Shown one piece after another: positions 7,356-14,675 of a stretch of 19,489 nucleotides of DNA. Position 1 is the stretch's first letter. Every line of letters starts with the position of its first letter. Source of the stretch: JBDNIO01 sp041688215 (GTDB taxonomy: Bacteria > Pseudomonadota > Gammaproteobacteria > Nevskiales > Salinisphaeraceae). The stretch lies in NCBI GenBank assembly GCA_041688215.1, contig JBDNIO010000060.1, positions 1 through 19,489 on the forward strand, in the 5' to 3' direction. The position numbers were made by a program, and so were the translations under genes. The notes below the pieces were generated by a model. It saw only the letters and a program-made list of their open reading frames with translations, did not search any database and was not told the DNA's origin.

Positions 7356-8636
7356 TCAGTGCGAGGAATGTGATTGCTGGACGGGACGCATCTTGTCGGC
7401 GGCCTCGCGCAGCTTGGATTCGGAATCGATCAGGAACTGGCTGGAGGTGACGACTTCCTCGCCGGGTTGTACGCCGTCGAGCACCTGCACCAGTCCCTCG
7501 GCGCGCAGCCCGAGTTGCACCTCGCGCGGCTCGAACTTGCCGGGCGCGCGCTGTACGAAGACCTGCTCGCGCCGGCCCGAACGGATCACCGCCTGCTCCG
7601 GGATGACCACCGCGTCGACCTGGCGGCGCGTGCGGATGGTGACGTCGGCGAACATGTTGGGCTTGAGGGCCAGGTCCCGGTTGTCGAATTCCAGCCGTAG
7701 CTTCTGGGTGCGGGTCTTGGGATCAAGATAGGGATAGATGTAGTCCACCTGCCCGGTGAATGTGCGGCCCGGCAGGGCCGCGAGCTTGAGTTCGGCCGGG
7801 TCCCCTTGCTGCACCCAGGGGATCTCATGCTCGTAGATGTCGGCGTCGACCCAGATCGTGGACAGCTCCGCGAGCTGGAACAGCTCGGTCTGGGGGCTGA
7901 TGTATTGGCCGTCACGCACACCCACCTTCACGGCGATGCCGTCGAACGGCGAGTGGATGTGCACATTGCGCTTGGCCTTGCCGCTCTCCTCAAGCTCGCG
8001 CAACTGGTGTGCGGGCATGTCCAACAACTGCAAACGCCGGCGCGCGCTGCGCACCAGTTGCTCGGCGCCGCGCCGGATATCTTCGTAAGGGCTGTCCTGC
8101 AAGGTCTTCAGGTTCTTGAGCGCCAGCAGATATTCCTCCTGCGTCGCGACCAACTGCGGCGAGTAGATGCTGAGCAGCCGGGTGCCGCGTTTGACCGCGC
8201 TACCGGTCTGCCCCACGTACAACTCCTCGATCCAGCCCTCCACCTTGGGGTGCAGGCGGGTCAGATTGTCCTCGTCGTACTCCACCCGGCCGACGGTGAA
8301 CACGTCGGCCGAGATCTCGCGCCGTTCGGCCTTGGCCGTGCGCACCCCGATGTTTTGCACCATGACCGGGTCGATGGTCACCGTGCCGGCCGGTTCGTCG
8401 CCCTTGCCCGCAGCACCATCGGCATAGACGGGGACGTAGTCCATGCCCATGTTGTCCTTGGCGGGCACTGGCGAGGTGACCTCGGGGTTCATGGGATGCC
8501 GGTAGTAGAGCGGCTCGCGTCCATCTTCGGCAGTGGCGGCGCCATGCGTGGGCGCGAACGTCTGGCCCAGCCAGAAGCCGCCCCCGCCGATCACGGCAGC
8601 CAGAAAAATAAGCGCGATAACGGATTTAGCTTTCAT
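7356..8636 (-). CDS. cusB: CusB-type periplasmic adaptor with metal-binding domain
   Basis: The product is 426 residues from the ATG at 8636. It is the membrane-fusion protein that joins CusA to the outer-membrane channel and delivers metal. A signal/anchor helix covers residues about 5-25. A heavy-metal-binding domain (YYRHPMNPEVTSPVPAKDN and MGMDYVPVY, residues about 44-71) supplies Met/His ligands. Then come barrel-sandwich/lipoyl halves (GWIEELYVGQTGSAVKRG; HIHSPFDGIAVKVGVRDGQY), a helical hairpin between them, a beta-barrel, and a membrane-proximal domain. It ends in a His-rich tail (QQSHSSH). An open frame extends 89 codons further upstream, but that part lies inside cusC and lacks a signal. 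The ATG overlaps the cusC stop by 11 bp, implying translational coupling; the ribosome site (GGGAAG) is weak. Confidence 0.93.
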   Translation of the reverse strand: MKAKSVIALIFLAAVIGGGGFWLGQTFAPTHGAATAEDGREPLYYRHPMNPEVTSPVPAKDNMGMDYVPVYADGAAGKGDEPAGTVTIDPVMVQNIGVRTAKAERREISADVFTVGRVEYDEDNLTRLHPKVEGWIEELYVGQTGSAVKRGTRLLSIYSPQLVATQEEYLLALKNLKTLQDSPYEDIRRGAEQLVRSARRRLQLLDMPAHQLRELEESGKAKRNVHIHSPFDGIAVKVGVRDGQYISPQTELFQLAELSTIWVDADIYEHEIPWVQQGDPAELKLAALPGRTFTGQVDYIYPYLDPKTRTQKLRLEFDNRDLALKPNMFADVTIRTRRQVDAVVIPEQAVIRSGRREQVFVQRAPGKFEPREVQLGLRAEGLVQVLDGVQPGEEVVTSSQFLIDSESKLREAADKMRPVQQSHSSH

Positions 8637-9906
8637 CGATGGCTTCCCGGCCGACGGCGGCGGCCAGCGCCGCCAGGGCCTGTTGGGCGCGGGTGAATGT
8701 GCGCCAGTACTGCAGCTCGTGGTTGTAGAGGGTGATCTGGGATTGCGCCAGGTTGAGGAAGTCCACCTTGTTGACCTGGTAGCCGGACAACATGGATGCC
8801 ACCGTCTGTTGCGCCTGCGGGACGATACCGTCCTTGAACAGCGCGGCCTGTTCACGCGCCTGCCGATAGTCGGCCAGAGCCGCGGCGATTTCCTCCTGCA
8901 CACGGTTGCGGGTGTCGGTCAGGGCGTACTTTCGCCCTTGCCACTCGGCCGTGCGTTGATCCACCAGCTTGTCCTGCTTGCTGCCGGCGTATAGCGGGAC
9001 CTCGATACTCAACAGCACGCTGGCGAAGTCCGGCCGCTGTTCGCCGTCGAGATTGCGGCCGTCGCGGAAACCGTAGTTCGCACCTAGCGTGAAGTCCGGG
9101 TAGTAGGCCTTTTCGGCCAACTCGCGGGCGGCGCGGGAGCTCTCGATCCGATGCCTCGCTGCCGCCAACAACGGCCGGTTGTCTTCCGCCAGGCTCAGCA
9201 GGTTTTCCCTGGGCGGCGGTTCCGGCAGCGCTTTCTGTATGCGCTCAGGTAGGTCTATGAGTGTCTCCTGCGGCCTGGCCAGCAGGGCGTTCAGCCGCGC
9301 GGCGGCAGTGTCCCGGGCGCCCTTGAGTTGGATCTCGAGCGCCAACAGCTTGGACAGTTCCACCTGGGCCAGCAGCACGTCCTGCTGCAGGCCCCGGCCG
9401 ACCTCATACTTGGTTTCGGCGATCTTCACGAATTGGCGTAGCAGTTCCTGATTGCGCGCCACGATTTCCAGGGAGCGATCGAGATAGAACAGCTCCCACC
9501 AGCCGACCTTGACGTCCCGGATCAAGCGCAGGCGCGTCTCCTGAACGGAATCCTTCGCGGCCAGCGCCTCGAATTCGGCCGCCTCGCGCCGCAGCGGACG
9601 CTTGCCGGGGAAGGGAAAGCTTTGGCTTACGCCGATCTGCAGCTGAGTCATCGGTTCCTGCCCAGTATCGAAGGTATCGACCGGCAGGTTGAGCGCGTTC
9701 AGGTTGAGCCGGGGGTCGGGCAGACTGCCGGCCTGGGACGGCACGGCCGCAGCGGCCTCGGCGCGGGTACGCATCTCGGCCAGGCTGGGGTTTTCCTGCA
9801 CGGCGGTCGCGACGGCATGCTCGATACTTAGTATGGCGCCCGAGGGCTCATCGGCCAAGGTGGATGCGGTAATGAACAGAACGATGATCAATGCAATAAG
9901 GCGCAT
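8626..9906 (-). CDS. cusC: CusC/TolC-type outer-membrane efflux channel
   Basis: The product is 426 residues from the ATG at 9906, with a clear signal peptide ending near TLADEP (about residue 19). An in-frame TTG three codons earlier is an alternative start; neither has a good ribosome site. The sequence has the two repeated outer-membrane efflux protein domains, with long amphipathic helices (for example residues 100-205 and 290-420) and barrel strand segments such as DFTLGANYGFRDGRN and FASVLLSIEVPLY. No N-terminal lipobox Cys is visible, unlike E. coli CusC. It would form the trimeric exit duct for the CusBA pump. It is the first gene of cusCBA-Rieske. About 110 nt of leader separate it from the predicted transcript start near 10018. 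Confidence 0.92.
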   Translation of the reverse strand: MRLIALIIVLFITASTLADEPSGAILSIEHAVATAVQENPSLAEMRTRAEAAAAVPSQAGSLPDPRLNLNALNLPVDTFDTGQEPMTQLQIGVSQSFPFPGKRPLRREAAEFEALAAKDSVQETRLRLIRDVKVGWWELFYLDRSLEIVARNQELLRQFVKIAETKYEVGRGLQQDVLLAQVELSKLLALEIQLKGARDTAAARLNALLARPQETLIDLPERIQKALPEPPPRENLLSLAEDNRPLLAAARHRIESSRAARELAEKAYYPDFTLGANYGFRDGRNLDGEQRPDFASVLLSIEVPLYAGSKQDKLVDQRTAEWQGRKYALTDTRNRVQEEIAAALADYRQAREQAALFKDGIVPQAQQTVASMLSGYQVNKVDFLNLAQSQITLYNHELQYWRTFTRAQQALAALAAAVGREAIDES

Positions 9907-10024
9907 GGGGTTCAACGATGAAAGACCTGCTTGTGCGGATATGCCACGTGGAGAAAAACTTTCGTTTTGAGTCGATCAGGCGAGTTCTTGGTAGGCCAGA
10001 CTTGTTTCATACAAGGCGCCATCA

Positions 10025-10066
10025 ATTGTGCCGACAGATTTGCGGTCTCCCATTGACATAAATCAA
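10025..10066 (-). promoter_or_regulatory. Class II FNR/ANR-type promoter of cusCBA-Rieske
   Basis: TTGACATAAATCAA on the plus strand (10053-10066) reads TTGAT-TTAT-GTCAA on the minus strand, nine of ten bases of the FNR consensus. After exactly 22 nt comes CACAAT (10030-10025), a four-of-six -10. The spacing equals that of the porin promoter. The predicted start is near 10018, about 110 nt before cusC. No CueR/MerR-type dyad was found in this 190-bp gap. Confidence 0.65.
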
Positions 10067-10095
10067 GACGGCCGTTACGGCGGGCATAGCGGTAT

Positions 10096-12504
10096 CTAAA
10101 GCCGCGCCCGCCGCAGCCGCAGCGCGTTGGTGATGACCGATACCGACGAAAAGCTCATTGCCGCGGCCGCGAACATTGGCGAGAGCAGGGCGCCTAATAT
10201 CGGATACAACACCCCCGCGGCTACCGGAACACCCGCGCCGTTATAAATGAACGCAAAGAACAGGTTCTGGCGGATATTGCGCATGGACTGTTCGGAAAGT
10301 CGCCGGGCCTTGGCAATGCCGCGCAGGTCGCCTTTGACCAGAGTGATGCGCGCGGACTCCATGGCCACATCCGTACCCGTGCCCATGGCAATACCGACAT
10401 CGGCCTTAGCCAGCGCGGGTGCGTCGTTGACGCCGTCGCCTGCCATCGCCACTTTGCGGCCTTCGCTTTGCAGTTTCTCTACTAACGCGTGCTTGTCTTC
10501 CGGTAACGCGCCCGCATGCACTTCATCGATACCCAATTGTTTGGCAACCGCCTGCGCGGTTTTTTCGTTATCGCCGGTTAGCATAATGATGCGCAAACCC
10601 GCGTCATGCAGGATGCGCACGGCCTCGCCGGTGGACTCTTTGATTGGGTCGGCGACCGCTACCAGACCGGCGATTTTGCCGTCCACCGCGGCCAGCATTA
10701 CGGTTTCGCCCTGGCCTTGACGCTTATCCGCCGATTCAGCGATTTCGCCGGCATCGATGTCGTTATCGGACATCAGCCGGGCGTTGCCGATTAGGACTTT
10801 GCGGCCGTCAACCGTGCCTTGCACGCCCTTGCCGGTGATCGAGTCGAAGTCGGTTGCGTCCACGGGTTTAACGCCGCGTTCGACCGCGCCGTCTACAATC
10901 GAGCGGGCCAGAGGATGTTCGCTGGCGTTTTCCAATGAGGCAAACAGTTTCAACAACTCGGGCTCGTCAAAACCGTCGGTGGTTTCTACCGCCACTAGTT
11001 TCGGTTTGCCTTCGGTCAGGGTGCCGGTTTTGTCCACCAGCAGCACGTCCACTTGCTCCATAAGTTCCAGCGCTTCCGCATCGCGGATCAATACGCCTTC
11101 ACGCGCGCCGCGGCCGACTCCGACCATTACCGACATCGGTGTAGCCAGACCCAGCGCACAAGGGCAGGCGATGATCAATACTGAAATGGCGGCAACCAAC
11201 GCGTAGGCCAATGCAGGTGCCGGACCAATCAACGCCCAGACTATAAACGCGACAACGGCAGTGGCTACCACCGCGGGCACGAAGATTCCGGCGACCTTAT
11301 CCGCCAGCCCTTGGATCGGTGCACGTGATCGCTGGGCCTGAGCCACCATACCGACAATGCGCGCCAGCACGGTGTCGTCGCCCACCTTGCCCGCCTGTAT
11401 CACGAAGCCGCCGGTTTGGTTAACGGTGCCGCCGGTCACGCTATCACCGGGGTTTTTTTCCTGGGGAATGGGTTCGCCGGTAATCATGGATTCGTCCAGG
11501 GTTGAACGGCCCTCCACGATTTCACCGTCTACCGGCACTTTCTCGCCGGGGCGCACGCGCAGCTTATCGCCAGACTTCAAGGCGTCCAGCGAAACGTCTT
11601 CTTCCTCGCCATCATCGTTAATGCGATGGGCACTCGGGGGTGCCAGATCAAGCAACGATTTCAGTGCCTGCGAAGTTTGGCCGCGAGCGCGGGCTTCCAT
11701 GACCTGGCCAAGCAAGATCAGACTGATGATGACGGACGCCGCCTCGAAATAGAGTGGCGCGTGGCCACCTTCACGCTTGAACGCGGCGGGCAACAGGTCC
11801 GGCAATAGCAGGGCAAAGATTGAAAAGCCGTAAGCCGCGCCCACGCCCAAGGCGATAAGCGTCCACATGTTGGGGCTGACGTTTTGCAACGATTTCCAGC
11901 CGCGCTTGAACGCGAACCCACCGCACCAGAACACCACCGGTGTCGCCAAGGCGAACTGAATCCAGCCGAAAGATGTGCCGAAGAATTCACGGATGCCCAC
12001 GCCTATTACTTGGCCCGGCAGCATTTCGCCCATGGCCATCGACAAGATCGCAACCGAAAGTGGCACGCTAATCCAAAATCGCCGGGTCATGGCTTTTAGC
12101 TCGCGGTCTTCTTCGTCGCCGGAAACCGTCGTCGGTTCCAACGCCATGCCGCACTTGGGGCAGTCACCGGGTTCATCCTGCACGATTTCGGGGTGCATCG
12201 GGCAGGTGTATTGCGTGCGGCGTTTGGCCGGACCGGATGCTTCCAAAGCCATGCCACATTTCGGGCAATCGCCGGCGTGATCCTGTTCGATCTCCGGGTG
12301 CATGGGGCAGGTGTAAGTCGCGCCGGCCGGCGCGGCTGCTGCTGCGTCGGGATGCAGAAAGCACTCCGGGTTTTCCACGAAGCGATCATGGCAACGCTGA
12401 CTGCAAAAATAATAGGTCTCGCCACCGTGTTCGTGCGAGCGGGCTTGGGCAGGATCTACGGTCATGCCGCAGACAGGGTCTTTGCCATCCATTTTGCTAT
12501 CCAT
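10096..12504 (-). CDS. copA: P1B-1 copper-exporting ATPase with YHS and two metal-binding domains
   Basis: The product is 802 residues. It hydrolyses ATP to move Cu(I), possibly Ag(I), out of the cytoplasm. The N-terminus has no CxxC HMA domain. Instead it has a YHS domain (KDPVCGMTV near residue 8, YYFCSQRC near 31) and two tandem near-identical heavy-metal-binding domains (TCPMHPEI...CPKCGMALE, about 64-88 and 99-123). Then come the actuator with TGEP (342-345), the transport motif CPC (447-449), the phosphorylated Asp491 in DKTGTLT, SEHP (His530), GDGVNDAP (689-696), and YN (754-755) with MSFSS (783-787), the Cu(I) signature of the last two helices. The ATG shares one base with the merR stop (TGATG), with GGAG 7 nt upstream, so translation is coupled. 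Confidence 0.95.
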   Translation of the reverse strand: MDSKMDGKDPVCGMTVDPAQARSHEHGGETYYFCSQRCHDRFVENPECFLHPDAAAAAPAGATYTCPMHPEIEQDHAGDCPKCGMALEASGPAKRRTQYTCPMHPEIVQDEPGDCPKCGMALEPTTVSGDEEDRELKAMTRRFWISVPLSVAILSMAMGEMLPGQVIGVGIREFFGTSFGWIQFALATPVVFWCGGFAFKRGWKSLQNVSPNMWTLIALGVGAAYGFSIFALLLPDLLPAAFKREGGHAPLYFEAASVIISLILLGQVMEARARGQTSQALKSLLDLAPPSAHRINDDGEEEDVSLDALKSGDKLRVRPGEKVPVDGEIVEGRSTLDESMITGEPIPQEKNPGDSVTGGTVNQTGGFVIQAGKVGDDTVLARIVGMVAQAQRSRAPIQGLADKVAGIFVPAVVATAVVAFIVWALIGPAPALAYALVAAISVLIIACPCALGLATPMSVMVGVGRGAREGVLIRDAEALELMEQVDVLLVDKTGTLTEGKPKLVAVETTDGFDEPELLKLFASLENASEHPLARSIVDGAVERGVKPVDATDFDSITGKGVQGTVDGRKVLIGNARLMSDNDIDAGEIAESADKRQGQGETVMLAAVDGKIAGLVAVADPIKESTGEAVRILHDAGLRIIMLTGDNEKTAQAVAKQLGIDEVHAGALPEDKHALVEKLQSEGRKVAMAGDGVNDAPALAKADVGIAMGTGTDVAMESARITLVKGDLRGIAKARRLSEQSMRNIRQNLFFAFIYNGAGVPVAAGVLYPILGALLSPMFAAAAMSFSSVSVITNALRLRRARL

Positions 12505-12908
12505 CAAAAGTCTCCGTCGGCACTTAATGCCTCGATAATGGGGCAGCCTTTAACTTTGCCGCGCCCCGAACATTGGCTTTCCAATTCGGCGAGGGTGACA
12601 CGCATCCGCTGCAAGCCGTCTATGCGCTCGTCGATCTCCAAGAGTTTTTCTTTGGCGACGGTCTTGACCTCAGCGCGCTTGCCGCCACCGTCCTGTAGTT
12701 GCAGCAGGGTGATAATTTCATCCAGGGTAAAACCTAACTTCTTGGCGCGCTGGATGAAGCGCAATCGGTTGGTGAAATGTTCCGGGTACCGCCGATAACC
12801 GCTGGGTGCGCGGGGCGGATCGGGCATGAGTCCACGGCGTTCGTAGAAACGAATGGTTTCGATACCCGTATCTGCGTTTTTGGCGAGTTGGCCGATTGAA
12901 ATGCTCAT
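12504..12908 (-). CDS. MerR-family metal-responsive regulator (CueR-like)
   Basis: The product is 134 residues, the usual MerR size. The order is a winged helix-turn-helix (ISIGQLAKNADTGIETIRFYERRGL, residues 3-27, and SGYRRY 36-41), a long dimerisation helix (about 78-112) and a C-terminal metal loop with Cys113 and Cys122 (QCSGRGKVKGCPII). The Cys at the start of the dimerisation helix that MerR(Hg) and PbrR/ZntR types use is absent (KRAEVK here). That favours a two-Cys monovalent-metal sensor such as CueR, although the C-x8-C spacing is that of MerR rather than CueR (x7). It lies first in an operon with copA, one base overlapping, and is probably autoregulated through the promoter at 12938-12968. 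Confidence 0.9.
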   Translation of the reverse strand: MSISIGQLAKNADTGIETIRFYERRGLMPDPPRAPSGYRRYPEHFTNRLRFIQRAKKLGFTLDEIITLLQLQDGGGKRAEVKTVAKEKLLEIDERIDGLQRMRVTLAELESQCSGRGKVKGCPIIEALSADGDF

Positions 12909-12937
12909 ACGACAGCCTGCTGTTGGTGTTACCTATC

Positions 12938-12968
12938 ATCTTAATTCTGTACCTTACTACGGAGTCAA
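12938..12968 (-). promoter_or_regulatory. MerR-type promoter/operator with 19-bp spacer
   Basis: On the minus strand the -35 is TTGACT (12968-12963) and the -10 is TAAGAT (12943-12938), separated by 19 bp. Such over-long spacers are the hallmark of promoters activated by MerR-family DNA distortion. The spacer holds an imperfect dyad (ACTCCGTA and GTACAGAAT). The start codon of the regulator is about 30 nt downstream. Confidence 0.8.
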
Positions 12969-12981
12969 TAGTACTTTAGAA

Positions 12982-13050
12982 CTCGACCACGGTCCGTCAG
13001 TGGAAGCCGAACGGGTATTGGCTACCGGTCAAAGCATCGGTCGACCGCTG
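12982..13050 (+). pseudogene. Fragment of a RAYT transposase gene
   Basis: These 69 bases match 18402-18470 with two mismatches, in the same orientation. In the larger copy they encode part of the C-terminal region (LDHGPS, AERVLATGQSIGRPL) of a REP-associated tyrosine transposase. The fragment has no start and breaks off at its right end, where unrelated sequence begins. It sits directly beside the MerR-type promoter and marks the boundary between the copper block and the accessory block. Confidence 0.75.
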
Positions 13051-13051
13051 A

Positions 13052-13219
13052 CTTACCGACGTCGGCAGGGTTTTTGGACAAGGTAATTTCATCAATGACC
13101 TAAGCCACGATAACTTAGGGCGACTTGAGATTTCTTTCGATCAGGCAAAGGACTTCGTGGCGGGACTGAAAAGTCTCACGAAAAGATGCGAAGATCATAA
13201 GCTCATCAAAGGCCGTTAA
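13052..13219 (+). pseudogene. Unidentified gene tail
   Basis: The stretch is open for 55 codons, ending at TAA (13217-13219), and lacks a start codon. Its translation looks protein-like: FINDLSHDNLGRLEISFDQ, then an amphipathic helix AKDFVAGLKSLTKRCEDHK. It begins exactly where the RAYT fragment ends, so it is probably the 3' end of a gene whose 5' part was lost in the same rearrangement. I do not recognise the family. From 13220 to 13360 I see nothing beyond AT-rich spacer sequence. Confidence 0.35.
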
Positions 13220-13367
13220 CGCATGTCCACACCGGGAGAACCCAAAACCGACCAAGCCAGAGTATGCGGAGCACACTATTAGGAATGTTCAATTAGGAAT
13301 TGAAAATTCGCTGCGGCTATCTGTCTGTAGTAATTCATCCAATAACGCTCTTGGAAGCTTTGATATA

Positions 13368-13415
13368 GCGCAATAACCATAATTGCGCCAGTAAAACGCG
13401 CTGTTATGGCGCAAT
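13368..13415. repeat. Overlapping alternative hairpins upstream of the MNT gene
   Basis: Three arms lie in a row: GCGCAAT (13368-13374), ATTGCGCCA (13382-13390) and TGGCGCAAT (13407-13415). The middle arm can pair with either the first (7-bp stem) or the third (9-bp stem). They lie 17-64 bp before the predicted -35 of the nucleotidyltransferase gene, so they are more likely an operator or a repeat than an attenuator. Confidence 0.5.
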
Positions 13416-13431
13416 CGATACCCGGCAATAC

Positions 13432-13464
13432 TTGATCATTCCCAAATAGGGTATTAAAATACCC
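13432..13464 (+). promoter_or_regulatory. Promoter and operator of the nucleotidyltransferase gene
   Basis: The -35 is TTGATC (13432-13437), then 17 bp, then -10 TAAAAT (13455-13460). A perfect 16-bp palindrome GGGTATTAAAATACCC (13449-13464) covers the -10, where a repressor would block polymerase. The predicted transcript start coincides with the first ATG (13468), and no ribosome site precedes it, so the message may be leaderless. Confidence 0.6.
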
Positions 13465-13467
13465 GTT

Positions 13468-14076
13468 ATGGGTATGATTATGCCATCCAAAATCAGTCTC
13501 GCCGATGCGTTGTTTACGCAGGTGCAACAGCGTGTGCTGGGCGTCTTATTCGGTAATACGCAGCGCAGTTTTTACGCAAACGAAATTATTCGTCTGGCGG
13601 GTGTGGGTACGGGCGCGGTGCAGCGCGAACTGCTGCGCTTGTCGTCAGCGGGTGTACTGACGACGATGCGCCAGGGTAATCAAAAGCATTATCAGGCTAA
13701 TACGCAGTCGCCGATTTACAGTGAATTACATGGCTTGATTGTCAAAACGGTGGGTCTGGCTTTGCCGTTGCGGGACGCCTTGTCGCCATTGACGAGCAAT
13801 ATAGACGCTGCCTTTGTATACGGTTCTATCGCGAAAGGGGAGGACACCGCGAGCAGTGATATCGATCTGATGATCGTAAGTGATTCACTGAGTTATTCCG
13901 ACGTGTTTGGATGCCTGGAAGAAGCAACAGTCTTGTTGGGACGGACGGTTAACCCAACCGTATATAGCCGGGAGGAGATCAGCAACCGTGTGGCGCAAGA
14001 TAATGCCTTTATGATGAGAGTGCTGGAACAACCCAAGATTTGGATATTAGGTAATGAGCATGACATCACTACTTGA
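13468..14076 (+). CDS. Winged-helix nucleotidyltransferase (MNT-type)
   Basis: The product is 202 residues. The N-terminal part (about 10-85) is an ArsR-like winged helix (RSFYANEIIRLAGVGTGA, VQRELLRLSSAGVL), and the C-terminal part is a minimal nucleotidyltransferase with the catalytic pattern YGSIAKGEDTASSDIDLMI: Gly119-Ser120 and the metal-binding Asp131 and Asp133. Such proteins pair with HEPN proteins; in characterised MNT-HEPN toxin-antitoxin systems the MNT partner neutralises the HEPN protein by AMPylating it. Here the next gene overlaps by 23 bp. The DNA-binding domain and the palindrome over its own -10 suggest autorepression. ATGs at 13468, 13474 and 13480 are all possible starts; I chose the first because it coincides with the predicted transcript start. 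Confidence 0.85.
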   Translation: MGMIMPSKISLADALFTQVQQRVLGVLFGNTQRSFYANEIIRLAGVGTGAVQRELLRLSSAGVLTTMRQGNQKHYQANTQSPIYSELHGLIVKTVGLALPLRDALSPLTSNIDAAFVYGSIAKGEDTASSDIDLMIVSDSLSYSDVFGCLEEATVLLGRTVNPTVYSREEISNRVAQDNAFMMRVLEQPKIWILGNEHDITT

Positions 14077-14482
14077 GAATCTTAGCGGCCCGGGCAAGTC
14101 CTTGCGCCAGGAACCGTTTGACCGGCGGGAGTATGACGGGCTCCTGCGCTCCGGGCTGGCTCGGCTGATCGATGCCGGAAAGGCTGATCTATCGCTGGAG
14201 AGTCGTTTTGATCTCGCCTATAACGCTGCGCATGCCCTTTGTCTCGCCGCATTGCGGCTGAAGGGTTACCGGGCCAGTCACCGTTACATCGTGTTCCAGG
14301 TGTTGCCGCATACGCTCGGCCTTGGTCCAGAAGTCTGGCGTGTGCTGGACAAAGCGCACTACAAACGTAATTTGGGGGAATATGAGGGTATTTTGGATGT
14401 CGATGAGCGTTTTGTGAATGATCTGGTTATGGCCGCGCAACATGCGGCCCAAGCAGTACAGAATCAGGCCATTCCGGGCTAA
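14054..14482 (+). CDS. HEPN-like helical protein, partner of the MNT
   Basis: The product is 142 residues, all helical. It resembles HEPN-fold proteins encoded beside minimal nucleotidyltransferases: SRFDLAYNAAHALCLAALRLKGYR (residues about 51-74) followed by a segment HRYIVFQVLPHTLG and KRNLGEYEG. The usual HEPN ribonuclease motif R-x4-6-H is not evident; at the expected place KRNLGEY lacks the His. So it may be a non-nuclease HEPN or use another site. The gene overlaps the MNT gene by 23 bp. An ATG two codons further (14060) with AGGT upstream is an alternative start. Its stop is 6 nt before an hsdR-like relic, implying that this pair once led into a restriction gene. Confidence 0.7.
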   Translation: MSMTSLLENLSGPGKSLRQEPFDRREYDGLLRSGLARLIDAGKADLSLESRFDLAYNAAHALCLAALRLKGYRASHRYIVFQVLPHTLGLGPEVWRVLDKAHYKRNLGEYEGILDVDERFVNDLVMAAQHAAQAVQNQAIPG

Positions 14483-14487
14483 TTGTA

Positions 14488-14578
14488 CCGAAACCCGGAG
14501 AGCATAAAGCCGTCCAAGCTCGTATCCTTGAATACGCCGAGGGCAGGGGTCGTATGTTTGTTTTGCGGATAAATAAAA
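14488..14578 (+). pseudogene. hsdR: Relic of an hsdR 5' end
   Basis: In one frame the stretch reads KPGEHKAVQARILEYAEG, the same start as the hsdR-like gene at 16321, with mostly synonymous differences over about 54 bases. Weaker similarity may continue to about 14578 (a Val-Leu-Arg after the shared Gly). The start codon position holds CCG, so it is dead. It follows the HEPN-like stop by 6 nt and is cut off by the hipBA promoter region. The remainder of the 14483-14675 gap holds that promoter. Confidence 0.7.
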
Positions 14579-14587
14579 CGATTTCAA

Positions 14588-14659
14588 TTCGTCATGAAAG
14601 ACGAAATATATGCCAATAATACTTTCTATTCGTCATATATTGCGATAAGGTATCCTTAT
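14588..14659 (+). promoter_or_regulatory. Candidate operators upstream of hipB
   Basis: The AT-rich region holds a perfect inverted repeat TTCGTC-N6-GACGAA (14588-14605), a second TTCGTC half-site at 14629-14634, and ATAAGG-TAT-CCTTAT (14645-14659) about 17 nt before the hipB start. HipB-type antitoxins bind palindromes in their own promoters. The E. coli site TATCC-N8-GGATA is not present, although TATCC occurs within the third repeat. Confidence 0.5.
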
Positions 14660-14675
14660 AACATGAGGGTTGCCG

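Noticed and set aside
12504..12968. Mercury resistance (mer) locus
   Set aside because: The operator is mer-like, but there is no merT, merP or merA, the regulator lacks the third Cys, and the partner gene is a copper ATPase.
13279..13527. An 82-codon minus-strand frame
   Set aside because: It overlaps the MNT promoter, operator and start, with no ribosome site or known motif.
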